A stretch of 64,000 nucleotides of DNA, taken from contig MU401513.1 in NCBI GenBank assembly GCA_022579005.1, positions 124,001-188,000 on the forward strand. Direction: 5' to 3'. The notes under the pieces were generated by a model. It had not been told where the DNA came from and did no database searches. It saw only the letters and a list, made by a program, of their open reading frames with translations. This document shows positions 12,787 to 23,413 of this stretch, piece by piece (position 1 is the first letter of the stretch; each line of letters opens with the position of its first letter). The translations under genes were made by a program, and so were the position numbers. This DNA comes from Poronia punctata (taxonomy: Eukaryota; Ascomycota; Sordariomycetes; Xylariales; Xylariaceae).

Positions 12787-14556
12787 CGTGAAATATAAAT
12801 CCAGACCAAAGGAATGAACGGTCTGGGGTCGAGGTAAGGGAGACCAGACCCAACTGCCCTTACCTTACCGTCCCCGTTCTATATATACATCGCTAGCTGG
12901 GGCAAACGCAAAAGGTATCGGTATCCGGCCCTTCTTCACCTTGACCCTTGCCGGAGCTACAAGAGTTAGTACGATGTAAGATTACCATACACGATGCCGA
13001 TAGTGTTGTCGTGTAAGCTCAGCTCCCGGTTATAAATCAATCAAGCCCATGCGTGACATTGGTATTATCGACTAGGTAGGCAACCAGCGCAACGTGTTGC
13101 ATCCGTCCAACGACGACTCATGTTGAGTTTACATAACCATGAGCCAGCCAGTAGAGGGTGATAAGACCCCATTATCGAGAACGGCTGAAGGGCGAGAAAT
13201 GCATCTCTATACAGGGCCAGAGCAGCGCTAAAGGGTCTCGGCCACACGATTTCGAGGACATCGTGTGCCTAGCTCCCTCCAAGGAAAGCCTCATTGGAGC
13301 CTGGAGTGTGCAGGTAGGTAGCCCATGGCACATGCAAAGTTTGATGAGGGCGTCGATAGCGCCGCAACATTGCCTCGCTAGAATCCCTAGGCAGTCCCGT
13401 AGCCTCGCTTAGAACAGCATTGGTGGCGTCTGGAACACTGCAGGTTAGCCAAAATAGGAACTAACGTCGGACGCCAAGACTCCACGAGGAAGGGTCCATG
13501 ACTCCAAAGTCCGAAACCCGTCGTCCACGAACTGCCCTACCCACTCGGCCGTCTTCAAAAATTTTCTCAAAAGTAGCTCTATGCCGTATAGCTCGGGTAT
13601 ATTCGAGGTGCTCTGATACTCAAACTTGAGTTGAGAACAGGGCTAGATAGAAGCTAGGTTAGAATTATACGGGTGACCAGGTCTAGAGACTAGGATACAA
13701 GGCACTTTAGCCGACCACCGACCAACTCATTCTGGCAGGTAGAGTGTACGAGTAATAATCCCGACGACCGGTTGGACCATGAGGTAGACTGGTGTCTACC
13801 AGCCTACATTTTCGCTGAATAGACCCCGAGTACGGCTTCCTTGCTAATCCGGTCATGGGTTTCAATGTTCAGTTCAAGTCCAGAGACTTCAAAATCAGGC
13901 TTGCGTCTCGCAAAGTTGCCAGTCAATGCCGTACCACACTATAAACCCCATAGCAAAATGTCCTTAACCTAGACTAAGCCCTAGCGATAGGCTTATCTGT
14001 ATTCCGTTAGCGGAAATTAGCCTCTGCAGGTGTAACAAAAATACCTAACTTTACCTCGACCCTTTTCTTTTCATAGTTGCTCTTTCTTTACGAGTTTTTT
14101 TTTTTTTTTTTCCCTTAGAAAAGCGAGGGAGAATTCATTCCCAAGTACCTAAATCTCGCCCTTTAGGACTATTATTACTCGTAGGTTTCTATAAGGCATT
14201 CTAACCTTTTGCAGTTATATACCTACCTACCTTAGGTATGAGTAGATAAATCGGGATATCCCCCTTTTACTGTCTCCGTCACTCGCGTGCTAGGTTACAA
14301 CTAAAAAGGAGTCGACCCCAAACCTTGTTACCAATCGAGGCCATCCCCGGATTGACATACAACCTACCACGGGGGGTTTAGCGTTAAATGCTCACCAACT
14401 CCGCACTATCCAAACCCACGGAACCGAACAAGAAGTTTTACCCGTGCTCGTAGGTTATCTAGATCTTAGATAGCAAACAAATACAGACGGGTAATCACGT
14501 CATAAACATACGTTCATAAAGCCTCTAGAGTCTAGACTGACCGGTCTTATAAAACC
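12787..14556. other. intergenic region with GH55 promoter
   Basis: The first 120 bp hold the GH55 promoter, with TATATA around 12889-12897. The rest has no recognisable gene, only a T16 tract near 14096 and TACC repeats near 14220. Confidence 0.5.
12889..12897 (-). promoter_or_regulatory. TATA-like box of the GH55 gene
   Basis: A TATATATA-type element about 105 bases upstream of the GH55 ATG on the minus strand. This is motif and distance evidence only. Confidence 0.4.
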
Positions 14557-15785
14557 ATGCCACTATTACTACAAACCATAAGCCTAGGCCTCAGCCTCAT
14601 CGTCCCAAGCATTTTCGCCAACAACAACAACAACGACAATGATGATGGGTGCAAGCTCCTGCTCAACAACTCGCCAGGTCTCCCAATGGTAATCAACACC
14701 TGGGGCGGCGACTTCACAGCAGCCACAGACGCCGCATATACTTCCATTCTCAACAACAAAAATACAACAACAACAACAGCCTTGGACGCAGTAGAAATAG
14801 GATGTTCCACATGCGAAGCCAACCAATGCGACGGCACAGTCGGATACGGCGGTTCGCCGGATGAGAATTGCGAGGTAGGTAAACCGTAGATTAGATCGTA
14901 TATTCCTCTCCCTCCCGCTCAAAAAAAAAAAAAAAAAAAAGGCGGAGGAAAGAAAAGAAAAAAGCTAAAATACACACACAGACAACTCTCGACGCCATGA
15001 TCATGGACGGCAAGACCATGAATTCCGGCAGCGTAGCCGGTCTCCGGCGCATCAAGAACGCCATAAGCGTAGCCCGCGCCGTGATGGAGCACACCTCCCA
15101 CACGATGCTAGCGGGGGACTTGGCGACCGAGTTCGCCATCAGCAATGGTTTCGTGGCAGAGAATCTGACCACTGAGGCATCGGCTGCGAAATGCGCTGCT
15201 TGGCGCGCTGAGTCTTGTCAGCCGAATTATCGCGTCAATGTTATGCCTGATCCAAGCGTTTCCTGCGGGCCCTATACGCCTGCTCGGGAGGACGATGTTG
15301 TTGGTAAGGCGAGGAGGAGGAGGAGGAGGAGGCTAGTGGGCCACGATACCATCTCCTTGATCGTGCTAGATGGAAAAGGCGGCATGGCTGCGGGGACTTC
15401 GACAAACGGCGCGGCATACAAGGTCCCCGGCCGTGTGGGTGACGGCCCGATCATCGGGAGTGGGTCGTATGTCGACAGTGACGTCGGCGGCTGTGGTGCT
15501 ACTGGGGATGGCGATATCATGATGCGCTTTTTACCGTGCTATCAGGCTGTGGAAAGCATGCGACGGGGCATGAGCCCCAAGGCCGCGGCCGAGGATGCCG
15601 TGTGGCGCATGGTCAGGAAGTATCCGGATGTGAGCAGTGGCATCGTTGTTGTTAATACTAAAGGTGAGCATGCCGGTGCTGGCTCTGGGTGGAATTTTAC
15701 ATATGCCTACCGCGGCGGCGATATGAAGGAGACGGTTGTGATTGAGGTGCCGCCTGTGAATGGTAAAATAGAAGAGGAGCTCTAA
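14557..15785 (+). CDS. N4-(beta-N-acetylglucosaminyl)-L-asparaginase-like Ntn hydrolase
   Basis: Exons 14557-14874 and 14982-15785 give 373 aa. Glycosylasparaginases cleave the GlcNAc-Asn bond during glycoprotein breakdown. They are made as a precursor that cuts itself in front of a Thr nucleophile. Here the signature GHDTISLIVLD places that Thr at residue 229, with the substrate-pocket motif GRVGDGPIIGSG and a downstream GGCGATGDGD stretch as in the family. The N-terminal hydrophobic segment suggests entry into the secretory or vacuolar route. Just before the cleavage site there is a run of seven Arg encoded by an AGG/GGA repeat (about 15310-15333), an unusual insertion in the normally flexible linker. 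The intron 14875-14981 contains an A20 tract. The ATG at 14557 is chosen because it supplies the signal-like sequence. Confidence 0.88.
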
Positions 15786-16198
15786 ACTTCAAGCCGCCAT
15801 CATGTTGATCGCGAGACGCAGGCGAGTATGCTTATACCCCCAAACAGATCTTCATTGTTTCGGTCAGGTGAAATACAAGTTGATGGTAGGTATCGCGCTG
15901 AAGAAATTCGCTGGTTTACACGTGACATATGCTCGTTAACATTGAACAGATTTATACGCTAAAGCAGATCGTAAGGGCTTCGCAGTGTGTTGGTCTCAAT
16001 ATATATTGATGAACGTCCCAAGGGCTATCAAGACATGCCGAAAGGATGTTGGTTGTATGTTATACAAAATTTATGTATAGGATAATCTTGGCCAAGCATA
16101 CTAGTAATGCGCCAGGCGTACTCTATTGCTATTTGTTTCATATTCGGCACAGCGTAGATTATGCCACCCCCTATATAAAAAGACGTTATACTACGCTG
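15786..16198. other. convergent 3' spacer
   Basis: Spacer between two convergent genes, holding their 3' ends. No further feature is seen. Confidence 0.5.
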
Positions 16199-17631
16199 TT
16201 AGTCTAACTCGACGCTTTCTAACGCTTCGTTGACGAACCCATCTTCACCCATGGGCATCGCATCTTGGTTTTCTGAGGGCGAAACAGGTGCAGAGCGATT
16301 CCCCTTCTCCCCGTCGAGGCTTGTCCAATCTCTGCCGTCCTCGCCGACATCACTCTTACTGGCATCGCTACCTGTTTCGGCGGGTACTTGTGTCTCACGA
16401 GCAGCCATGTTACGTTTCAGCATGCACGTCTCGACAGTAATACCAGGACCAAACGCGCACCCGACCACATATTCCTTGGCCTGGCCGTCAAGGCCCTCAG
16501 CGTCCATCTCTTTACTGCGTAGGAGATCCATAACGCTGAATATTGTCGCGGAGCTTGAGTTTCCGTGCTGCATATATCGATAATAGCTGGCGCGCATCTG
16601 CGATGATTGGATGCCCAGAGTCTTCTCCGCATTTGTCAGAATCGTTATACCCCCTGGGTGCATCGCCCAGTCAAAATCCGTTGCAGCGGTGTACTTCTCC
16701 GGTAAATGTGTCTTTACACTAGCCACGAGATCGGCGAAGGCCTGAGGGAGGACCTGCTCCACCTGCGTCGGCACGCCCTGGGAGAGCACGACCTTCCAGC
16801 CCAAGGGGTCGACATCGAATCCGAGGTCGTTCTCTGTATCTGGTATAATCTTGTTGTCCCAGCCCAGTAACTCGTACACGGGTTCTGCGGTGGCGTCGCC
16901 GACTCCGTTGCTCAGCACTGCGGCGCTCGCGCAATCTGAGAAAAGACAGGCGCCGATACGGGTCTTTTGGAGCTTGTCGATGCTCTCTAGCTCGCTGCGG
17001 ACCAAAGTGGTACTGACTTCGAGAGCGACACAAAGAACGCGCGCGGGACGGCCACGGTAGCGGTGGCCAAGTGCGAGGTTGGCGCCTGTGCGTAGCGTGG
17101 CCAGTCCACCCGAACAACCTATGCCGTGTAGGAGTACCCTCTCCACATTTTGCGGGAGGCCAAGCTCTTTGGCAACAAAATGGTCGAAACCCGGGTTTGC
17201 ACTGTCAGTACACGTCGTCGAAACAATATGGGTGACCTGCGTTGGGTCTATGTGCGCCTCGGCCAGTGCTTTCCGCGCCGCCTCAATCGCCAGAGGGACT
17301 CCATCGCTCATGAACGTCTCGTGTAGCTCCGCTATAGATGGCGGTGCCTCCTTGTTGACAAGTGGATGCTCCGCCGTGCCAATTGAGGAGCGCGTCTGGA
17401 TGCCCGTAAATTCATTGATAGACAGGACCTTGCTCATCCTATCATGACCTATTAGCACAACCTTCTATCTCAGGATTACAGCCTCCGCGCCGGGGCTTAC
17501 GCTGGCGATGCCGGATGAAACTTGGTAGCGAGCTTGGCCAATTCACCCGCTTCAAGGCTGTTTGGGGGGTACTGTGTTCCTAGACCGATGATGGAAAGGC
17601 CCAGCTCTCCAAAGCTGTTGGATGATGCCAT
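16199..17631 (-). CDS. type III polyketide synthase (ORAS-like)
   Basis: Exons 17631-17501 and 17438-16199 give 456 aa. Type III PKSs are homodimeric ketosynthases that extend acyl-CoA starters with malonyl-CoA and cyclise the chain. Fungal members such as Neurospora ORAS make alkylresorcylic acids, alkylresorcinols or pyrones. The catalytic triad is visible: Cys152 in HGIGCSGG, His304 in WAMHPGG and Asn337 in QHGNSSSA, almost at the ORAS positions as I recall them. The first exon supplies the conserved N-terminus (GLSIIGLGTQYPP) and is needed to reach full length. The acceptor at 17440-17439 is chosen because the nearby alternative meets a stop. The last 70 or so residues are an acidic, Ser-rich tail, variable among fungal homologues. 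It is divergent from a small membrane protein 1.3 kb away; no other biosynthetic gene is adjacent. The product cannot be predicted from sequence. Confidence 0.93.
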
Positions 17632-18926
17632 CGTATGAGCCGTTCGGCTCTGGACCGAATAACGAATTGTTTGATATCTGGGTATTTGGAAAGAAGCCGA
17701 TTATAATTATGTGTATGAGTAGCAAAAGCTTGGTTTCTTTGTTCTAGGATCTTGTAAGAATCGTCCAGATGCTGAAACAAAATGAACCTAACACGACCAG
17801 GTTGAATTCCTCCGATATAGCAAGACAAAGTCAATCAAGACAAGTTATCCAGCAAAATAGAACAAACTATATCTAGGACAGGCAAATAGTCAGTTGAAAA
17901 TAAGTTTTGAGATGAGAGAAAGGAGCGAATGTGGTTCCATTTACCTCGCAGGCGTGGCAGGGTATTGTGTGGGAGGGAGCTGCCGTAGAACGTCGCAGCG
18001 GATCACAATCTATGACGATTTGACTGGAGGACTGTACTGTATGCAGGTGCATCTTGGCGTGTATCTAGCTCTCGGCAAGTACCATGTCACCATGTCACCG
18101 CACCGTTTTTACACGTAATTCACATTATCAGAATTGGGAATATCGGTATTGAACTGCTAGGCTAAAATCAGATCACGGTGAGATCTGTCCTAACCGGTCC
18201 CGGATGTCTCACAACGGCAACGAATCATCTTGTTTGTCACGGGGTAAGATATACGCCACATATGCACGTACACACGGTTTCAAAATAATAATGGTCTTAT
18301 TGACAGGCCAACGTAGTACTTGAACATGCAGACGCCTCTCTTTCCACGTACACAAACATGTGGACCATCAATACTTACCATCACCAAACATCAGTATCTA
18401 CATAGATTAGGCCAACTGCCCGAAATCTGGTAGTTCGTTAGGAAGCATATCATAGAAGAGCCTCATTCAAAGGAGCGGGGTATTTTTCTACACGTACATA
18501 CGCGTAGACGGCCGTTGTTGAACTCCTAATATCCAGCAACACAGGTAATGACGTCAATTGCCTCCACATCAGACAGGGGCAAGGACCTATATCCTAGCTA
18601 CGCTTGACCTGGAGTAGTCTAGATCCATGACGGATTCAACACTAACCGCTCACTAGAAAGTGTCCAGAAGTAGACTGCAGACTCTAGCAGACCGCCAGCA
18701 GAAGCCATCAAAAGTGTGAGGAGACACCAGGTGCGCGATGGCGGCGAGGTAGAAGATACACATGCGCGGAACATTCAGGCCCTGGCTTCACACAAGATTC
18801 ACCTCTCCTGCTAACCCACATAACTCTATCGAATGCTACCTGTACATTTGCCCTCAAAGCACACCATTGCCTAGTAGTGCCCACTGCCCGCCGGCCTATA
18901 CGTGAAGCCAGCGCCATATCCTTCCG
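17632..18926. other. divergent intergenic region
   Basis: Contains the promoters of the PKS (-) and the small membrane protein (+). No coding or RNA feature is recognised. Confidence 0.5.
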
Positions 18927-19313
18927 ATGGAGTTAACAAAACTATCATTTGCAGCGCATGCAGTTGTCGAGGCAGCCGCGGGTTTATCTTTCATTATACG
19001 CCCTGAGAGGCAGCTTCCAGGATGCTCACCAGCTGGCAAACTCATCCTGAGGCAGTATGGCGGGCTCCTGTTGGCTTCGAGCATGATCTCTGTCACCGTT
19101 CTAGCTGATGGGGGCGTCAACAATACAGCGCGATTTCTTGCCATGGCGCTGGGGTCGTATCATATATGGCCTTGTTACCGCGCGTGCGTGAGACTAGGAA
19201 AGCAAAGCCAAAACCCGACAGAAGGCTCGGTTCTTGGTGGTCCTCTTGTCCACCTATTGGTACACCTGACCTGCTTAGGGTTATTTGCCTATACTGCGAT
19301 GAGCGGTACATAA
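18927..19313 (+). CDS. small four-TM membrane protein, unknown function
   Basis: A single-exon ORF of 128 aa. Four hydrophobic stretches (about residues 5-23, 38-60, 67-85 and 103-124) separated by short polar loops suggest a small polytopic membrane protein with both ends on the same side. The first helix begins with a SFAAHAVVEAAAGLSF segment and the loop after it holds RPERQL. The codon pattern and clean TM periodicity argue for a real gene. I do not recognise the family with confidence; fungal DUF4345/DoxX-like small membrane proteins are a possible comparison. It lies divergent from the type III PKS, which is suggestive only. Confidence 0.6.
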   Translation: MELTKLSFAAHAVVEAAAGLSFIIRPERQLPGCSPAGKLILRQYGGLLLASSMISVTVLADGGVNNTARFLAMALGSYHIWPCYRACVRLGKQSQNPTEGSVLGGPLVHLLVHLTCLGLFAYTAMSGT

Positions 19314-20573
19314 GTTTCCTCAAGGCTTGTGTATACCGTCCAGTCCAGTCAGACGGGGATGCACAGAACTGCATGAACTATTGGAGCGCCTGACCTTTGG
19401 AGGCGACATAGCATCAACATCCCACTGGGTCATGTACTGCTTGGACTTTATCCACGGAGACGCGCTGCGTGTAAGAATCTGCAGTGGATACTGCTGATAG
19501 CCCAGAGCTGTGACGGCAGCAAAGTCCAGCCAGAGAACAAGGCATCCATCCTACTGGACCGACCCTCGCGGAACCGTCAATAATAACACCACTCATCCTT
19601 TCTATCGCAAATCTTTACCCGGTTCACTTTCTTCAAGCAACTTCCCAAACAATAAGTACACTTGAGCCTCCTCTTGTATCACGCTGGCAGTGGAGGTGAG
19701 GTCGCAGAGGCGCCTCTCTGTCGGACAAGCTTACACGTCCCCATCTGTCTCAGTTCGTATTGGCCACAGGCTATAACCATTACTTTAATAAACACCGGGC
19801 ACAAGGAATCCCTCATTCTTTGTGCAATAACAACAAGCCATAACAGGGCCACTAACAGCATAGACTGTGCCATATTCTTGCACAATAGCCCTCTCACCTT
19901 GTCCGCCCCAAAGCTAATCAACGTGGTATTGTCGTATCAGAAAACTCTAGGTTGATACATACTCGTATAGGAAATCTACCCCACTAGCGGATGGTACCAA
20001 GTACGTGGCAACAGGGTAGTATTAGACAAGGTGAATTTATCATGCTATAAATTTTTTACTGACGCACCAACGGGTTGATTGATATCCTCTCGCTTTAGGT
20101 GGCAGGGGTATAATAGGCGTGAACATGGGGTTGTTCCCCAAGGTCAGCATCAGCAGCAGTAGGCAAGGACAGACTGGACAAACTTGTGGACCCCGGTCAC
20201 TGCCCCTATCTGGCAAAGCCTAACCTGTTAGTTTAAATACGGTATGTATTTAGGTTACGCATATACAAGTATGACTCAGTAGAGGTAGCAAGCAGGTTTT
20301 GGTGAATCGGAATGCAATTACCTACTGTATAACATATTGTCAAGAGCAACACCTACCATAGCAGACATTACAAGAACTTAAAGAATGTTCTCAGAAGTAT
20401 CAAGTTCGAGGAAGTTGTGCCCACCTTATCTTATCAAACCTACCGACAACACCCTGTCTATAGGAAATAACAATACAGTCAAAAAGAAAAGCCAAGCGTG
20501 AAGGGAAAGTGAAAAATAATAAATAAACTAACCATTTAAACAAGCAAATTTATAATATGAAATACATTTAGGA
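19314..20573. other. intergenic region
   Basis: No gene is supported. Small ORFs such as 19662-19955 lack domain or compositional support. Confidence 0.45.
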
Positions 20574-20577
20574 CCAA

Positions 20578-20656
20578 TGTGCCAAGTGGTTTGATTGACT
20601 TGGTTTGTCCCGGAGGACATTTGATCTGGTTGGTAATTCCCACTATACACCCCACA
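20578..20656. repeat. left terminal direct repeat of the TRIM-like element
   Basis: Identical over 79 bp (80 with one flanking base) to 21097-21175. It starts TGTGCC and ends CCCCACA. Confidence 0.9.
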
Positions 20657-21096
20657 CACGGCCAAACTCCCACGCCGAAAGGACCCCCGAAGGCGTAACA
20701 CCTACTCCATCTTACTTTCAATTATCGACGACCTCCTCTAAATGTGACTACTCCGCCAAGTACTCCCCCTATCCACGGTACTCCCGCCCCTATTGTTGCC
20801 ATGTTGCAAATACTTCAATCTACTGCAACCTCAACTGAACGGTCGGGATAGGGGTCTGACGCTAGAATTTTTCGTTGGCTATGCTGCCGGCATTGAAATT
20901 TCGACTTTTCTGGTGACGTAAACGTAGGGAATGTGTGGCGTAGGGAATGTGGCTTTGTGTATGTATGTATAGCGTAGAAATTCTTGTTCCTTTCGCTTGC
21001 CGCCGAATCGAACACATGGTCTTCGGCAATGTAGTTTTTTGCGCCGCGATAGGAAAGAGCATACAGGTTTTATACGAAGGCTGCAGCTCATACCAT

Positions 21097-21175
21097 TGTG
21101 CCAAGTGGTTTGATTGACTTGGTTTGTCCCGGAGGACATTTGATCTGGTTGGTAATTCCCACTATACACCCCACA
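21097..21175. repeat. right terminal direct repeat of the TRIM-like element
   Basis: Identical to 20578-20656. On the minus strand this copy is the upstream LTR, followed after one base by the TGG of a possible primer-binding site. Confidence 0.9.
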
Positions 21176-21179
21176 CCAA

Positions 21180-22277
21180 GCAAACAAACAAGGCTCCGAC
21201 CTAGGTAGGTACCTAGGTAAACATGCAACACAGCAACGCCTTGTGTCCACAGATTGCAATTAATACCTACCTTACTTTACCTTTCCAAAAGAAATCTTCC
21301 ACACCTGCATCTTTCTTTTTCATAGGTACCTTACTACCTATACAACTTCCTACCTTGCATAAAAGGTATACCTGAAGAAGCATGGATGCCCCTACCAGCA
21401 TGTGCAGTTAATACTTACCTTACCTAGGGGGTCTCAACAGCGCCTGCGTTGGTTGGTGGCATGCTGGACCAACGAAGATGACGCCCCCCAATTCGCCTAT
21501 ATTATTCTTATTACATACACCAAGAACCATACATAGGTACAGTCATGAGATGGCTTTAGATATGCAGTGCCGCCTACTTACCTATTGGCAAACAGTCCAA
21601 CAACAACTAGATCTGGCCCTCAACAAAACAACTTTTCGATTTGGCACTGGAACAGGAGTGGCAAGGCTACATAGAGCGACAATGCACAAATAATCGTGGA
21701 GTACATAGCGCCAGAGTGTTTGGAGGCCATCAGAATTGCCGGTGACGCACACCGGGGACTGTGCATCCTGCCCAACTCATTCATCCTGCTCCTCAAGGCC
21801 ACTGGACTCGTCTGGCTACTCCATGACCCCAACACCAGAGTTATTCCGCAATGCTGGAAGTGGTGGGCCGATCACAATGACCTGAGATATAAAGAGAATT
21901 CCCTACCATCTCTCAAGCCGACACACTTTTGTCCCCCGTGTTAAGATGTCTTAGGTAGGTACCTACCTACTTATAGGGTCACGATTCGTTTGACAATTTG
22001 TTTAGGGAATCTGGTATTTGAATAAAAACAACGCTTACTAAATTATACATATAACCCAATGGACTTGCCCTAAGCTGAAAGGGAAGAAAAGAAGAAAAAC
22101 CACTAAAAACACGCTGTGTCGAGACCAAACGCTGAAAGCCCCAAATCCATAGCACCATAGCGTCATAACGCCATAACTGTATAATGCCATAACTCCCCAA
22201 ATCACGTTATACATGATGGTAAGTATCCGCTATTCAAGTAAAAAAAATAGCAAAGGTAATACAGCCAATGCTACCGC
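21180..22277. other. intergenic region
   Basis: Contains palindromic TAGG/TACC clusters (21203-21218 and 21951-21970). ORFs at 21478-21693 and 21696-21944 have no recognisable domain and are not called. Confidence 0.45.
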
Positions 22278-23413
22278 TTATCCCGACAGTTGCGGAGGCG
22301 TGTGTCTAGGCATCCGATCGCCGTAGACACACTCGATCCGGCAGTTGGCACGGGTACAATACCATGCGAGGAAATAAAGAACTTTACTTGAGAAGACCAA
22401 GTGGGGGCTGACCTCCTTCTTCCGGAATGAGCGGGAGGCCCATGTGCGATCAGAACACGCAGTGGCCTGTATGGCCGTCACCATACGGTAGCGTAGGGCG
22501 ATTCGGACAGGGTTCCGGGCAACCAACCCGGTGTTCTCCAAACTGATCAACTGCCGCCGACTGCCCGATGGCTCCCTCGTGGTTGGCCCACCGGTGAGGA
22601 TGAACCCTTGGGCGCACTCACAGTCCTTATCCTCGACGTATATACTCGGGATGAGGGAGAGGAACTCGGTAAACTGGGTGAACATGACCTGCAAGGGATA
22701 GGGGTCCCTCATCCTGATCGAGAGTGCAAAGTGATTTCGCGTGTAATATTCGTAAGTCACTTCCTCTCGAAGCTGCCGGTTCACATGGGCGAGGGCAGGC
22801 GGGGCCAAAGTCGTGGCCGAGCCGTCAAATCTGTCCCAGATCTTTCCTGTCCCTGGCTCGACGACGACGACGCAGTGGATAATCTGGACGCGAATTTCGG
22901 CGGGGAGACGAAGGAGGCGACTCTGTGCGTGTTAGCGCCTTTGATTAACTGATGTCTTCTTGCCGGGAACGAAAGTCAGTAGGTAGGTTGGGAGAGAGCT
23001 ATGCTTACCTTTTCGTCTCCACACGGTCGGGACGCCACCGGAACGCCTTCCTCGGCGTCATACAACGGGTACTGTGAGGATGCTTATTAGCTACTACCCC
23101 CTTCCAGGTGGGAAGCTTGGGAAGGTGAAATCGGAGCTGTACTTACCATACCCGTTGGACGCGGAGAAGACAGGAGGGACAGGGTATCCTGTATAGATTA
23201 GATTAATTAATTGTTGTCTTCCTGGTGGAAGGCTTGGGAAGGTGAAATGGGGTCTATACTTACCAGAACCGTTAAAGGCCGAGTAGACAGGCGGAGCAGG
23301 GGATTCTGTGTGGATTTGATTAATTACCTGTTGTCTTTCTGGGGGAAGGCATGAGAGAGCGAGCTGAGTTTCCTTACCACATGGGAATCATCAGGCAACA
23401 CGCTAGTAGCCAT
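22278..23413 (-). CDS. F-box/2EXR-like protein with tandem duplicated small exons
   Basis: The last exon (22922-22278) encodes an N-terminal RLLRLPAEIRVQII motif, the start of an F-box or 2EXR-like helical module, followed by APPALAHVNRQLREE and an aromatic YEYYTRNHF strand typical of a large family of fungal proteins of unknown substrate. Upstream exons on the minus strand are 23413-23378 (ATG), 23305-23264, 23188-23147 and 23071-23009. With these borders all joins are phase 0 and the product is 275 aa. Exons two and three are 42 bp each and 30 of 42 bases identical, and their introns are also alike, so an exon-intron unit was duplicated. The substitution pattern favours another frame for these two exons (Pro-rich, PAPPVYSAFNG-like), reachable with the upstream acceptor at 23329-23328. 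The N-terminal 60 residues are therefore uncertain; the C-terminal 215 are firm. Confidence 0.7.

Larger units (their letters stand above)
20574..21179. mobile_element. TRIM-like miniature LTR element with target duplication
   Basis: Two identical 79-bp direct repeats (20578-20656 and 21097-21175) begin TGTG and end CACA, the TG...CA ends expected of LTRs. They bracket about 440 bp without coding capacity. CCAA directly precedes the left copy (20574-20577) and directly follows the right copy (21176-21179). A 5-bp ACCAA is shared if the repeat is read one base shorter, matching the 4-5 bp duplications of LTR retrotransposons. On the minus strand, one base inside the LTR, the sequence reads TGGTATGAGC, compatible with a tRNA-type primer-binding site. 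The polypurine tract before the other LTR is weak. With no gag or pol, this is best read as a terminal-repeat retrotransposon in miniature, transcribed on the minus strand. Confidence 0.7.

Noticed and set aside
14547..14555. TATAAAA just before the glycosylasparaginase ATG
   Set aside because: It ends only a few bases before the start codon, too close for a TATA box serving that ATG.
21478..21944. Two consecutive ORFs that might be exons of one gene
   Set aside because: No family resemblance and no convincing donor-acceptor pair joining them.
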